Positions 25,064 through 33,128 of a stretch of DNA of 40,479 nucleotides are shown here, one piece after another. The DNA is taken from assembly GCA_029238315.1 (NCBI GenBank), contig JAQWGI010000005.1:1-40479 (forward strand). Reading direction: 5' to 3'. The position numbers and the translations under genes are program-made. The notes under the pieces were generated by a model, which had not been told where the DNA came from, ran no database searches, and worked only from the letters and a program-made list of their open reading frames with translations. This DNA comes from Polaribacter sp. GTDB lineage: Bacteria; Bacteroidota; Bacteroidia; Flavobacteriales; Flavobacteriaceae. Numbering within the stretch: the first letter of the stretch is position 1; the number at the start of each line of letters is the position of its first letter.

Positions 25064-26263
25064 ATGAAAACTTATACAACAACGCTTGTTGTTTTATTAT
25101 TGTGTATTAATTCTTTATACGCTCAAGAATCAAATGCTCCAAAATTTGGAAAAGGTCTTTTTAATTTAAAAGGGGAAGATAATTCTTGGTCAATGAAAAT
25201 TGGAGCTAGAATGCAATTCTTAGCAACTTCTTCATGGGATTCTGAAGACAACGGAGTTTCTAATGTTAAAACTTCTATGTTAGTTAGAAGAGCGAGACTT
25301 AAATTTAGTGGCTTTGCATTTTCGCCAAAATTAGAGTATAAATTAGAATTAGGGCTTTCTAATAAAGATATTGGAGGCGCTAGTATTTATACAAATGATG
25401 CACCTAGATATATTTTAGACGCCGTTGTAAAATGGAATTTTCACGAAAACTTTGTGTTATGGGTTGGCCAAACTAAACTTCCTGGAAACAGAGAACGTGT
25501 TATTTCATCTGCAAACATGCAACTGGTAGATAGATCTTTATTGAACAAACGTTTTAATATTGATAGAGATATGGGAATTCAATTGAGACATCATTTCAAT
25601 ATTTCTGATAATTTTATTGTAAAAGAAGCTTTTTCTATTGCACAAGGTGAAGGAAGAAATGTTACAACGGGTAATTTAGGCGGATTTCAATATACTGCAA
25701 GAGTTGAGTTATTGCCTTTTGGAAATTTCACTGGAAAAGGAGATTATGTTGGCGGTGACTTAAAAAGAGAAGAAAATTTAAAATGGGCTTTTGCTGCTAG
25801 TTACGATTTAAATAATAATGCTGTAAAAAATAGATCTAATCAAGGATCTTATATGACAAACGATGTTGGTTTTTATCAAACCAACGTTTCTACTTTGTTT
25901 GTTGATACCATGTTAAAATACAAAGGATTTTCTTTTATGGGAGAATATGCTTTAAGAGATGCAGCAGATCCCTTAGCTAAAAATTCTGATAATTCTTTAA
26001 CGGGTGATAAAGTACAAACCGGTAATAGTTTAAATTTAATGAGTGGTTATTTATTTAAAAATAATGTAGAACTTACAGGAAGATACACTAATGTAAACTA
26101 TGATAAGTTTTTACTGAAAGGTGCCGAAAACCAATACACAATTGGTTTATCAAAATATATTGCTGGTCATAAATTAAAAGTGCAATCTGATATTAGTTAT
26201 TTAGATGTTGTTAGTGGCAAAAACCAACTAATGTACAGGTTTCAAGTAGATATTCATTTCTAA
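25064..26263 (+). CDS. Phosphate-selective porin, OprP/OprO family
   Basis: A 399-residue outer membrane porin. The signal peptide (TTTLVVLLLCINSLYAQ) is followed by a 16-strand-type beta-barrel sequence. SWSMKIGARMQFLA, MLVRRARLKFSGFAFSPKLEYKLELG, the WVGQTKLPGNRERV segment and a C-terminal strand ending in YRFQVDIHF match the OprO/OprP family. In Pseudomonas such porins pass phosphate or polyphosphate. In Bacteroidota the family is broader, so substrate is inferred mostly from the phosphate transporter gene 80 bases downstream. The 11-bp repeat in front suggests control by phosphate supply. Confidence 0.9.
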   Translation: MKTYTTTLVVLLLCINSLYAQESNAPKFGKGLFNLKGEDNSWSMKIGARMQFLATSSWDSEDNGVSNVKTSMLVRRARLKFSGFAFSPKLEYKLELGLSNKDIGGASIYTNDAPRYILDAVVKWNFHENFVLWVGQTKLPGNRERVISSANMQLVDRSLLNKRFNIDRDMGIQLRHHFNISDNFIVKEAFSIAQGEGRNVTTGNLGGFQYTARVELLPFGNFTGKGDYVGGDLKREENLKWAFAASYDLNNNAVKNRSNQGSYMTNDVGFYQTNVSTLFVDTMLKYKGFSFMGEYALRDAADPLAKNSDNSLTGDKVQTGNSLNLMSGYLFKNNVELTGRYTNVNYDKFLLKGAENQYTIGLSKYIAGHKLKVQSDISYLDVVSGKNQLMYRFQVDIHF

Positions 26264-26274
26264 AAATTAAATGA

Positions 26275-26296
26275 TAACATAAGCGTAACATTTAAG
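26275..26296 (+). promoter_or_regulatory. Pho-box-like 11-bp direct repeat before the PiT gene
   Basis: TAACATAAGCG (26275-26285) is followed directly by TAACATTTAAG (26286-26296). The hexamer TAACAT repeats with an 11-base period, 14 bases upstream of the -7 box TAAATTTG. It resembles the repeat before the porin in core and spacing. Confidence 0.45.
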
Positions 26297-26310
26297 AAGT
26301 TATGTGTAGA

Positions 26311-26318
26311 TAAATTTG
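26311..26318 (+). promoter_or_regulatory. Promoter -7 box for the PiT gene
   Basis: TAAATTTG matches TAnnTTTG exactly, 25 bases before the ATG at 26344, so the transporter probably has its own promoter besides any read-through from the porin. Confidence 0.65.
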
Positions 26319-26343
26319 TAAAATAAAAAAAGAATAAATTATA

Positions 26344-28602
26344 ATGGAAAATCCATACATTTTAATGCTAATTGCATTAACAGTTTTAGCAATTATTGAC
26401 TTAGTAGTTGGTGTAAGTAATGATGCCGTAAACTTCTTAAATTCGGCAATTGGATCTAAAGCAATTCCAGTAAAAAAGATATTAATTATTGCAAGTTTAG
26501 GAGTCTTTGTAGGTTCTGTAACTTCAAGCGGAATGATGGAAGTAGCGCGTAAAGGAATTTTTGTTCCGAGTGAATTCTATTTTAACGAAATCATGTATAT
26601 TTTTATGGCAGTAATGATTACAGACATTTTATTATTAGATGTTTTTAACTCATTAGGTATGCCAACATCAACAACTGTTTCTATTGTATTTGAATTATTA
26701 GGAGCTGCTGTTGCAATGGCGTTAATTAAAATTTACACTTCAGATTCTGGAGAAACTGCTGCAAATCTTGGAAAATATATCAACACAGAAACAGCAATGT
26801 TTATCATTTTTGGTATTCTACTTTCCGTAGTTGTCGCGTTTTCTATCGGAGCCATTGTGCAATTTGTTTCTAGAATGATTTATTCTTTTCATTTAGAAAG
26901 CAGACCAAGTTATATCAATGCTTTATTTGGAGGATTTGCAATTACAGCAATCACATATTTTATCGTAATTAAAGGATTAAAAGGAACACCTTATTATAAA
27001 GATGTAAAACATTTAATTGAAGGAAATTTATCACTCATATTATTAATAGGTTTTGCTTTTTGGTCAGTGATTTCTCAACTTTTGATTAAAGTTTTTAAAG
27101 TAAACGTATTAAAATTAATTATCGGGATTGGTACTTTCTCTTTAGCATTGGCTTTTGCAGGAAACGATTTAGTAAACTTTATCGGTGTGCCAATTGCAGC
27201 ATTAAATTCTTATGAAGCTTGGCAAGCATCTGGTGTTGCTGCTGATGCTTTTTCAATGGGAATTTTAGGTAAAAAAGTACCTTCTAATGTTTGGATGTTA
27301 CTAATTGCTGGTGCAATTATGGTGGTAACAATTTGGACTTCTAAAAAAGCAAAAACAGTAATTGAAACAGGGATTAACTTATCTCGTCAAGGAGAAGGTC
27401 ATGAGAAGTTTCAACCAAATCCAATGTCTAGAGTTGTAGTAAGAGCTGCAATGGGAATCAATCAAGGAATTAGTTATATTATATCTAAAAAGACGTTAAC
27501 GTTTGTAGATTCTAAATTTGAAAAACCAGTTATCGAATTATCAAAAGATAAATCATTTGAAATGCCAGCTTTTGATATGATTAGAGCTTCTGTGAACTTA
27601 ATTGTTGCTGGAATCTTAATCTCAATCGGTACTTCATTAAAATTACCTTTATCTACAACCTATGTAACTTTTATGGTTGCCATGGGAACATCTTTAGCCG
27701 ATAGAGCTTGGGGTAGAGAAAGCGCAGTTTACAGAGTTGCTGGTGTAATAAACGTTGTTGGTGGTTGGTTTATGACTGCTTTAGTTGCTTTCTTAGCTGC
27801 TGCAACTGTTGCTTATTTAATTAACTTAGGAGGAATTTCTATGGTTGGAGTTTTATTATTATTAGTTTTCGGACTGATTGCAAGAAACTCAATTAGACAT
27901 AAGAAGAAATCTCAAGAGGAAAAGAAACAAATGTATATTGAAAGAGCAGAATTAATTACCATTAATGGTGTTATTGAAGAAAGTTCAGATCATATTGCAG
28001 AGGTTGCTGCAAGAGTAAATAAATTATACACAAATGTTGTTGATGATTTAGCAAACCACGATGTAAATAAATTACGTAAAACAGATAAACACGTTGGTAA
28101 ATTAAATGAAGAAATTGACGAATTAAAAGATGGAGTTTTCTACTTTATTAAATCGTTAGATGATACATCTGTACAAGCAAGTAGATTTTATATTTTAGTG
28201 CTAGGTTATTTACAAGATGTTGCACAATCTATCAGTTACATTTCTAGAGCGAGCTACAAACACGTTAACAACAATCATAAAAACTTAAAGAAAGGTCAGT
28301 TAAAAGATTTAAAAGGAATTGACAATCAATTAACAGATTTATTAGAAGAGGTTAGTAGTATTTTTGAAAACAGAACTTTTGATAAGTTAGATCAGGTTTT
28401 AGTAGAAAAACAAGAGCTGCTAAACGATGTTTCTGATTCTATTGAAAAGCAAGTTGCAAGAATTAGAACAGATGAAACAAGTCCTAAAAACACCACATTA
28501 TATTTTAGTGTATTGTTAGAAACGAAAGATTTATTAGGAGCTTTAATGAGTTTATTACAGACTTACGAAGAGTTTCATTTATCTACAAAAGAAGTAGAAT
28601 AA
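26344..28602 (+). CDS. Inorganic phosphate transporter, PiT family, with C-terminal PhoU-like domain
   Basis: PiT proteins bring phosphate across the inner membrane with a coupling ion. The first 520 residues hold about ten membrane helices and both family signatures: GVSNDAVNFLNSAIGSKA at 23-40 and FAGNDLVNFIGVPIAAL near 270. LPLSTTYVTFMVAMGTSLADRAWGRE is also typical. The last 200 residues are soluble and helical (about 530-752, with VNKLYTNVVDDLANHD and QASRFYILVLGYLQDVAQSISYISR). They resemble the PhoU/DUF47 domain that in other species is a separate partner of PiT transporters. At 752 residues it is much longer than the bacterial PitA of about 500. It follows the porin gene by 80 bases. 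Confidence 0.92.
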   Translation: MENPYILMLIALTVLAIIDLVVGVSNDAVNFLNSAIGSKAIPVKKILIIASLGVFVGSVTSSGMMEVARKGIFVPSEFYFNEIMYIFMAVMITDILLLDVFNSLGMPTSTTVSIVFELLGAAVAMALIKIYTSDSGETAANLGKYINTETAMFIIFGILLSVVVAFSIGAIVQFVSRMIYSFHLESRPSYINALFGGFAITAITYFIVIKGLKGTPYYKDVKHLIEGNLSLILLIGFAFWSVISQLLIKVFKVNVLKLIIGIGTFSLALAFAGNDLVNFIGVPIAALNSYEAWQASGVAADAFSMGILGKKVPSNVWMLLIAGAIMVVTIWTSKKAKTVIETGINLSRQGEGHEKFQPNPMSRVVVRAAMGINQGISYIISKKTLTFVDSKFEKPVIELSKDKSFEMPAFDMIRASVNLIVAGILISIGTSLKLPLSTTYVTFMVAMGTSLADRAWGRESAVYRVAGVINVVGGWFMTALVAFLAAATVAYLINLGGISMVGVLLLLVFGLIARNSIRHKKKSQEEKKQMYIERAELITINGVIEESSDHIAEVAARVNKLYTNVVDDLANHDVNKLRKTDKHVGKLNEEIDELKDGVFYFIKSLDDTSVQASRFYILVLGYLQDVAQSISYISRASYKHVNNNHKNLKKGQLKDLKGIDNQLTDLLEEVSSIFENRTFDKLDQVLVEKQELLNDVSDSIEKQVARIRTDETSPKNTTLYFSVLLETKDLLGALMSLLQTYEEFHLSTKEVE

Positions 28603-28623
28603 TACAAAGAGTTATTTAAATTT

Positions 28624-28659
28624 AAAATCCCGAGTTAATCATTAACTCGGGATTTTTTT
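28624..28659. terminator. Bidirectional terminator between PiT gene and VOC gene
   Basis: A 15-bp perfect stem (28624-28638 with 28642-28656; core ATCCCGAGTTAA) with a three-base loop is flanked by A-runs and T-runs. It lies between convergent genes, and its right T-run reaches the stop codon of the VOC gene. Confidence 0.93.
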
Positions 28660-29029
28660 ATACATGTTGGTCTATTAAAATCGTATTTCCATCTGGATCA
28701 AAAAAGACAATACTTGCTGGTCCAGATTCAGAACCATCTGTTTCTCTTTCTAGTTTGATGTGATTTTCTTTTAGGTACTTTTGAATATTTCTTACATCGT
28801 CAAAATCTGCTAAAGCGTTTGCATTTTCATCCCAACCAGGGTTAAATGTTAAAATATTATTTTCAAACATTCCTTGAAAAAGCCCAACCAACGCATTGCC
28901 ATTTTTCATGATGAGATAATTCATTTCTAACTGACCAGCAAAAACAGTAAAACCTAATTTTTCGTAAAAATCTTTTGATTTGTTGATGTCTTTAACTGAT
29001 AAACTGATTGACATTGCGCCTAATTTCAT
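28658..29029 (-). CDS. VOC family (glyoxalase-like) protein
   Basis: A 123-residue single-domain protein of the vicinal oxygen chelate fold. MSISLSVKDINKSKDFYEKLG at the start and ASIVFFDPDGNTILIDQH at the end are the usual paired beta-alpha-beta-beta-beta segments. This group covers metal-dependent lyases, dioxygenases and resistance proteins. The substrate cannot be read from sequence. Metal ligands are incomplete by eye, so it may be a non-catalytic or divergent member. It stands alone on the minus strand between a bidirectional terminator and a short gap with a palindromic repeat. Confidence 0.88.
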   Translation of the reverse strand: MKLGAMSISLSVKDINKSKDFYEKLGFTVFAGQLEMNYLIMKNGNALVGLFQGMFENNILTFNPGWDENANALADFDDVRNIQKYLKENHIKLERETDGSESGPASIVFFDPDGNTILIDQHV

Positions 29030-29087
29030 GTGATGAAGTTTATGTTAAAACATTAAAGTTATGAAATTTTTTAAAAGGAACAATAAT

Positions 29088-29112
29088 GTCTCCTCGAGCG
29101 GAGTCGAGAGGT
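29088..29112. repeat. GC-rich imperfect palindrome (REP-like)
   Basis: In an otherwise very AT-rich gap, the stretch around CTCCTCGAGCGG and AGTCGAGAGG forms an imperfect inverted repeat (CCTCGA against TCGAGAGG). It resembles short intergenic palindromes of the CTCGACTCCGCTCGAG type that I recall as scattered in flavobacterial genomes. Only one copy is present here, so the repeat nature is not shown by this window. Confidence 0.4.
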
Positions 29113-29157
29113 TATAATGTTTTTTAGGTTTCAACTACACTTAACCTGACAATAAAA

Positions 29158-31563
29158 TTAGTTTTCCATAGAAAGCAACACCATTCTCAATTCCATAAAC
29201 GTGAATGATTTATCTACTTTTTCTTTTAATTCTGTTAAGTTTTTAAACTCAGTTTCTTCTATTTGTTTGATAAGTTTTTTATACTTTTTTAACGGAATTA
29301 ACTCTAAAATATCAACTTCTCCAGACGGAATAAAACTAGCTAAATGACTTTCTATTGTACCTGTTGTTAAGCTACGTTCTTTGGCAATTTCTTTGACTGA
29401 CAAACCAGATTTAAACAACTCAAATGAGATTTGTTTTGTAGGTTTTTTGTCTTCTTTTTTTTGCTCGTTGAATTTATCAATGCCGTTTTTAGTACAATAT
29501 TTCTCGATAACTTCTAAGATTTCTTCTCCGTATTTTCCAACACGAATTTTCCCCATTCCGTTAATTTTCAAGAGCTCTTTTTCGGTTCTTGGCATCGCTT
29601 CACAAATAGCATATAATGTTTCTTGTGTAAAGATTTGAAACGCAGGAATGTTTTCTGCAATTCTAATTTCATCACGCAGTTCACGTAATTTTAAAGCCAA
29701 TAACGGATCTTTTCTGGTAGGTAATTTCTTCTTCTTTTTAGGTGCTGTTTTTTGTAAAACAGCATTTGCTCTAACTTTTAAATATTCAGAAACTTTAAAT
29801 CCGTTTGTCATTTCTTTTAATGCAAAAATTTTCTCTAAAATTTTTTCTTGAAGCGCATCAAACTGTTTTGTAAAGTCTTTTTTTACGGCTTTATTATCCG
29901 AAGAAAACTCAATCTTAGACAATGGTTGCACGATGTTTTTAATCGATTCTGATAAAAAATAATCGACTCCTTTTGTAAATCGTTCTTGAATTTGAGAACT
30001 GTTTTCTGGCAAAATTTCGTTTTCAGAGATTTGTAACAACTGATTTCTAAATCCGTTGGCAACTTTCATCAATGCAACAATTCCGTTATCTTTTATGGTT
30101 TGCAAATGCTCAATTACATCACCTTTAATAGAAGTTTTGTTTTTGTAATAAATATCTATTAATCGTGTAGTTGGATATAAAAATTGCTGAAAATCAAACA
30201 ATTCAGCAATTAAATTCAACTGAAATTGTTGTTCAGATTTGTTTAATATTTTTTCATCAGGATGATTTTCTTCTACACGTTCGTTAAAAGAATTTACCGT
30301 TTTATCATTAATAATTGCATTGCTGGTAATGGGTGTTTTTAACACCAAACCTTCTAACGAAGTACATCTACTCAACGCCACATAAGTTTGTCCGTGCGCA
30401 AAAGAAGCTTCGGCATCAATAATGGCTTTTTCAAAAGTTAAACCTTGACTTTTATGAATGGTAATTGCCCAAGCCAAACGCAACGGAATTTGCGAAAACG
30501 AACCTGTAACATCTTCTTTTATCTCTTTCGTTTCTTCGTTAATTGAGTAATTTATGTTTTCCCAAGTTTCTCTTTCTGCAACAATTTCTTCGATTTCGTT
30601 GGCGCATTGCACCGTAACATTTTCACGAGTTATGTCTGTTACGATTCCTATTTTTCCGTTAAAATATCTTTTTTCTGGTGATGAATCATTTTTAATAAAC
30701 ATCACTTGTGCGCCAACCTTCAATTCTAGTTTTTCTGAATTTGGATATGAGTTTTCATTGAATTTTCCAGAAACATCGGCATTAAAAAAGTAGCTTTTAT
30801 TTTTAAGCTGGTTCAACTCAGATTCGTTGATTAAATTAGCACGATTATTATGTGTAGTAAGTGTAATAAATCCGTCATCTTTTTTGGGAGAAAAGGTTGG
30901 GTTGTAACGTTCGTTTAAAATTTTTGCAGATTGTTCTGATAAAGAATCGTTTCTAATTTCATTTAAAATGGTGATGAAATTTTCGTTTTTCTGACGATAA
31001 ATATGCTTCAATTCTATCGAAACTACATTGGCTTCCTGATACGCTTTTGAGCTGAAAAAATAAACCGTTTCGTAATAATTTCTAAGCAAACTCCATTCGT
31101 TTGGTTTTACAACTGGAGATAATTGTTGCAAATCTCCAATCATTAAAACTTGTGCGCCACCAAACACTTTATTTCTGTTTTTATAACGTCGCATAACTTG
31201 GTCAATTCCGTCTAGCAAATCGGCTCTAACCATAGAAATTTCATCAATAATTACTAAATCTAACGATTTAATAATATCAATTTTAGTTCTCGAAAACTTG
31301 CGTTGCGCATTAGAAGTAGTTGCAATCTGATTTGGTAAAATTGGACCAAAAGGCATTTGAAAAAACGAATGAATAGTAACGCCTTTTGCGTTAATGGCAG
31401 CAACACCAGTTGGCGCCACAATTACCATTCTTTTTAAAGATTCGTTTTTAATTTGATGTAAAAAAGTAGTTTTTCCTGTGCCTGCTTTTCCAGTAATAAA
31501 CAAATTTCTATCTGTTTTATTGATGAATTGTAAAGCGAGTTCTAACTCATGATTTTTAGGCAT
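29158..31563 (-). CDS. PIF1-like superfamily 1 DNA helicase with HRDC and C-terminal HTH domains
   Basis: An 801-residue helicase. Walker A (GKAGTGKTT at 25-33), VAPTGVAAINAKGVTIHSFF, Walker B in LVIIDEISMVRADLLDGID, MIGDLQQLSPV and the late motif AWAITIHKSQGLTFEKAIID with YVALSRC show a PIF1/RecD-type 5'-3' helicase core (about 1-440). A middle region of unknown fold is followed by an HRDC domain (about 625-700, with ICEAMPRTEKELLKINGMGKIRVGKYGEEIL) and a C-terminal helix-turn-helix (FKSGLSVKEIAKERSLTTGTIESHL). This build is common in Bacteroidota. It probably resolves structured DNA or stalled forks. It lies 23 bases after dinD on the same strand, so the two may share a transcript. Confidence 0.92.
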   Translation of the reverse strand: MPKNHELELALQFINKTDRNLFITGKAGTGKTTFLHQIKNESLKRMVIVAPTGVAAINAKGVTIHSFFQMPFGPILPNQIATTSNAQRKFSRTKIDIIKSLDLVIIDEISMVRADLLDGIDQVMRRYKNRNKVFGGAQVLMIGDLQQLSPVVKPNEWSLLRNYYETVYFFSSKAYQEANVVSIELKHIYRQKNENFITILNEIRNDSLSEQSAKILNERYNPTFSPKKDDGFITLTTHNNRANLINESELNQLKNKSYFFNADVSGKFNENSYPNSEKLELKVGAQVMFIKNDSSPEKRYFNGKIGIVTDITRENVTVQCANEIEEIVAERETWENINYSINEETKEIKEDVTGSFSQIPLRLAWAITIHKSQGLTFEKAIIDAEASFAHGQTYVALSRCTSLEGLVLKTPITSNAIINDKTVNSFNERVEENHPDEKILNKSEQQFQLNLIAELFDFQQFLYPTTRLIDIYYKNKTSIKGDVIEHLQTIKDNGIVALMKVANGFRNQLLQISENEILPENSSQIQERFTKGVDYFLSESIKNIVQPLSKIEFSSDNKAVKKDFTKQFDALQEKILEKIFALKEMTNGFKVSEYLKVRANAVLQKTAPKKKKKLPTRKDPLLALKLRELRDEIRIAENIPAFQIFTQETLYAICEAMPRTEKELLKINGMGKIRVGKYGEEILEVIEKYCTKNGIDKFNEQKKEDKKPTKQISFELFKSGLSVKEIAKERSLTTGTIESHLASFIPSGEVDILELIPLKKYKKLIKQIEETEFKNLTELKEKVDKSFTFMELRMVLLSMEN

Positions 31564-31586
31564 TGTAGCTTTTTTATGAATTGTAA

Positions 31587-32423
31587 TTATTTTAACTTTC
31601 TTGGATTTTTTAAGTTTTTCTTTTCATCACTTTTTAAACGACGATCTATTTTATTAATATCTTCTTCTGGTGGTAAATTTTCTGGTTTAATTCCACGAGA
31701 AATTAAAGTTTTTCTAACAGATTTATTATTCGTAATATGTTCTTTAGAGATTTGATTCTCTGTTTTCATATTGTTTTCTTTAGCGTTAAAAATTGTTATT
31801 TCAGTAGCAAAATCTTTTGCTTTTAACAAAATTGTTGGCATAAAATCAGCTAACGGTTTATTTTTTACTCCCCACTTATTTTTCATTTGTTGAGTGGTTC
31901 TCCCAAAAAGAGCTGTATCTCCTTTGCTTCTAATTAAAGCAAAATTCTGATTACCACCGGTTTGTTCAAAAATAACTTGAGATAATTCTTTTTCAGTAGA
32001 TTTTAATTTTTCTCTAGCTTGTACTCTTTCATGTTCTAAAATTTTTTGCTCAATAAGTTCAGCTTTTCTAGTTTGAATAGCAAAATAACGTTGAGCAAAA
32101 GCTATTTTCTCTTTTCTGGGATCACCATTTTGTGCAACTAAATAACAAGCATATCTAGTTAGCATAATATCAGGTATTTTTTTTTCTGCGCCAGAACCGA
32201 TAGCAACCATTTTCCCGACGTCGGCAAAATGGTCTTCTATTTCTTGTTCAGATAATTCACAAGCAGTTTTAGCTTTTGAAATTACTCCTAGAAAGTTATC
32301 CCATTTTGTATAATTTAAAAGATGCTGTAAGTCTCTTGCCATCCAAAACTCAACACCGTCAGATGTTTGATTTGCATGTGTTTCGAAATTCTCAGTAAGA
32401 TTTTGAATAATTGAAGTTTTCAT
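31587..32423 (-). CDS. dinD: DNA damage-inducible protein D
   Basis: A 278-residue DinD homologue. The N-terminal BRO-like domain contains GVEFWMARDLQHLLNYTKWDNF and the segment DIMLTRYACYLVAQNGDPRKEKIAFAQRYFA. The central part reads RVQAREKLKSTEKELSQVIFEQTG followed by GDTALFGRTTQQMKNKWGV. E. coli DinD is SOS-induced and has been reported to disassemble RecA filaments. The C-terminal 70 residues here are basic (KSDEKKNLKNPRKLK at the end). No LexA box that I can recognise is in the 80-base gap in front. Being next to a PIF1-like helicase fits a role in replication stress. Confidence 0.9.
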   Translation of the reverse strand: MKTSIIQNLTENFETHANQTSDGVEFWMARDLQHLLNYTKWDNFLGVISKAKTACELSEQEIEDHFADVGKMVAIGSGAEKKIPDIMLTRYACYLVAQNGDPRKEKIAFAQRYFAIQTRKAELIEQKILEHERVQAREKLKSTEKELSQVIFEQTGGNQNFALIRSKGDTALFGRTTQQMKNKWGVKNKPLADFMPTILLKAKDFATEITIFNAKENNMKTENQISKEHITNNKSVRKTLISRGIKPENLPPEEDINKIDRRLKSDEKKNLKNPRKLK

Positions 32424-32503
32424 AGCTTTTTATTGCAAGATACTCAATCAGAAATTATTTCATAAAAAAACCCAAATAAATTACTTATGCTTTTTTAACA
32501 GGT

Positions 32504-32962
32504 CTAGTTCAGGGGAATATTTTTGCTTATAGATTCTTCTAAAGAAATAAAGGTTTCTGATCTCGAGATTCCTCTAATTTTTTGAACTTGACCATTTAGT
32601 AGATTCATTAAATGATCATTGTCTTTTGCATAAAGTTTTATAAATAAACCATATTGACCTGTTGTGTAGTGAGTTTCTACAATTTCAGGAATAAGTTTAA
32701 GTTTTGCAACAACATCTCTGTATTGACTATTCTTATCTAAGTGTAATCCAATAAAAGCACATGTTTTATAACCCAATTGTTTTTCATCAAGCCTTAAAGT
32801 AAAAGACTTGATTAATCCTCCGCGTTTAATCTTAGCAATCCTTTGATGTATCGCAGCACTTGTAACGCCAATAAAACTGGCAATATCAACAACTTTAATT
32901 CTTGAATCTTTTATTAGGTATTTAAGTATTTTTTTGTCTGTACTATCTAAATTAAAGCTCAT
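32504..32962 (-). CDS. Lrp/AsnC family transcriptional regulator
   Basis: A 152-residue regulator with an N-terminal winged helix-turn-helix (about 5-55; LDSTDKKILKYLIKDSRIKVVDIASFIGVTSAAIHQRIAKI) and a C-terminal ligand-binding RAM domain (about 65-145). It is transcribed away from asnA, with 166 bases between the two start codons. In E. coli AsnC activates asnA when asparagine is low, so this is probably the functional AsnC counterpart. The gap contains a 14-base perfect palindrome that could be its operator. Confidence 0.9.
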   Translation of the reverse strand: MSFNLDSTDKKILKYLIKDSRIKVVDIASFIGVTSAAIHQRIAKIKRGGLIKSFTLRLDEKQLGYKTCAFIGLHLDKNSQYRDVVAKLKLIPEIVETHYTTGQYGLFIKLYAKDNDHLMNLLNGQVQKIRGISRSETFISLEESISKNIPLN

Positions 32963-33050
32963 CGTGTTTAATTGTTTATGTTTAGTAAATAAAAAGTATT
33001 TAATATTGTAAATATCTAAAAAAAATATAGCAAATAAGCTTATATGTGTG

Positions 33051-33064
33051 TTTATTTAAATAAA
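33051..33064. promoter_or_regulatory. Palindrome, candidate AsnC/Lrp operator
   Basis: TTTATTTAAATAAA is a perfect 14-base inverted repeat in the gap between the divergent regulator and asnA. It is centred about 35 bases upstream of the asnA -7 box, a usual place for an activator site. The AT-rich context weakens the case. Confidence 0.4.
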
Positions 33065-33091
33065 TATCGATAATAATATTTTTTTTATAAA

Positions 33092-33099
33092 TAAGTTTG
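33092..33099 (+). promoter_or_regulatory. Promoter -7 box for asnA
   Basis: TAAGTTTG matches TAnnTTTG, 29 bases before the ATG at 33129. No -33 TTTG is seen, which fits an activator-dependent promoter. Confidence 0.6.
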
Positions 33100-33128
33100 T
33101 ACTCTAAATAGATAAAAATTAAAATAGA

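Noticed and set aside
24852..25082. Minus-strand frame of 76 codons upstream of the porin
   Set aside because: It crosses the terminator hairpin, the direct repeat and the porin start codon, has no family features, and is better explained as chance in a regulatory region.
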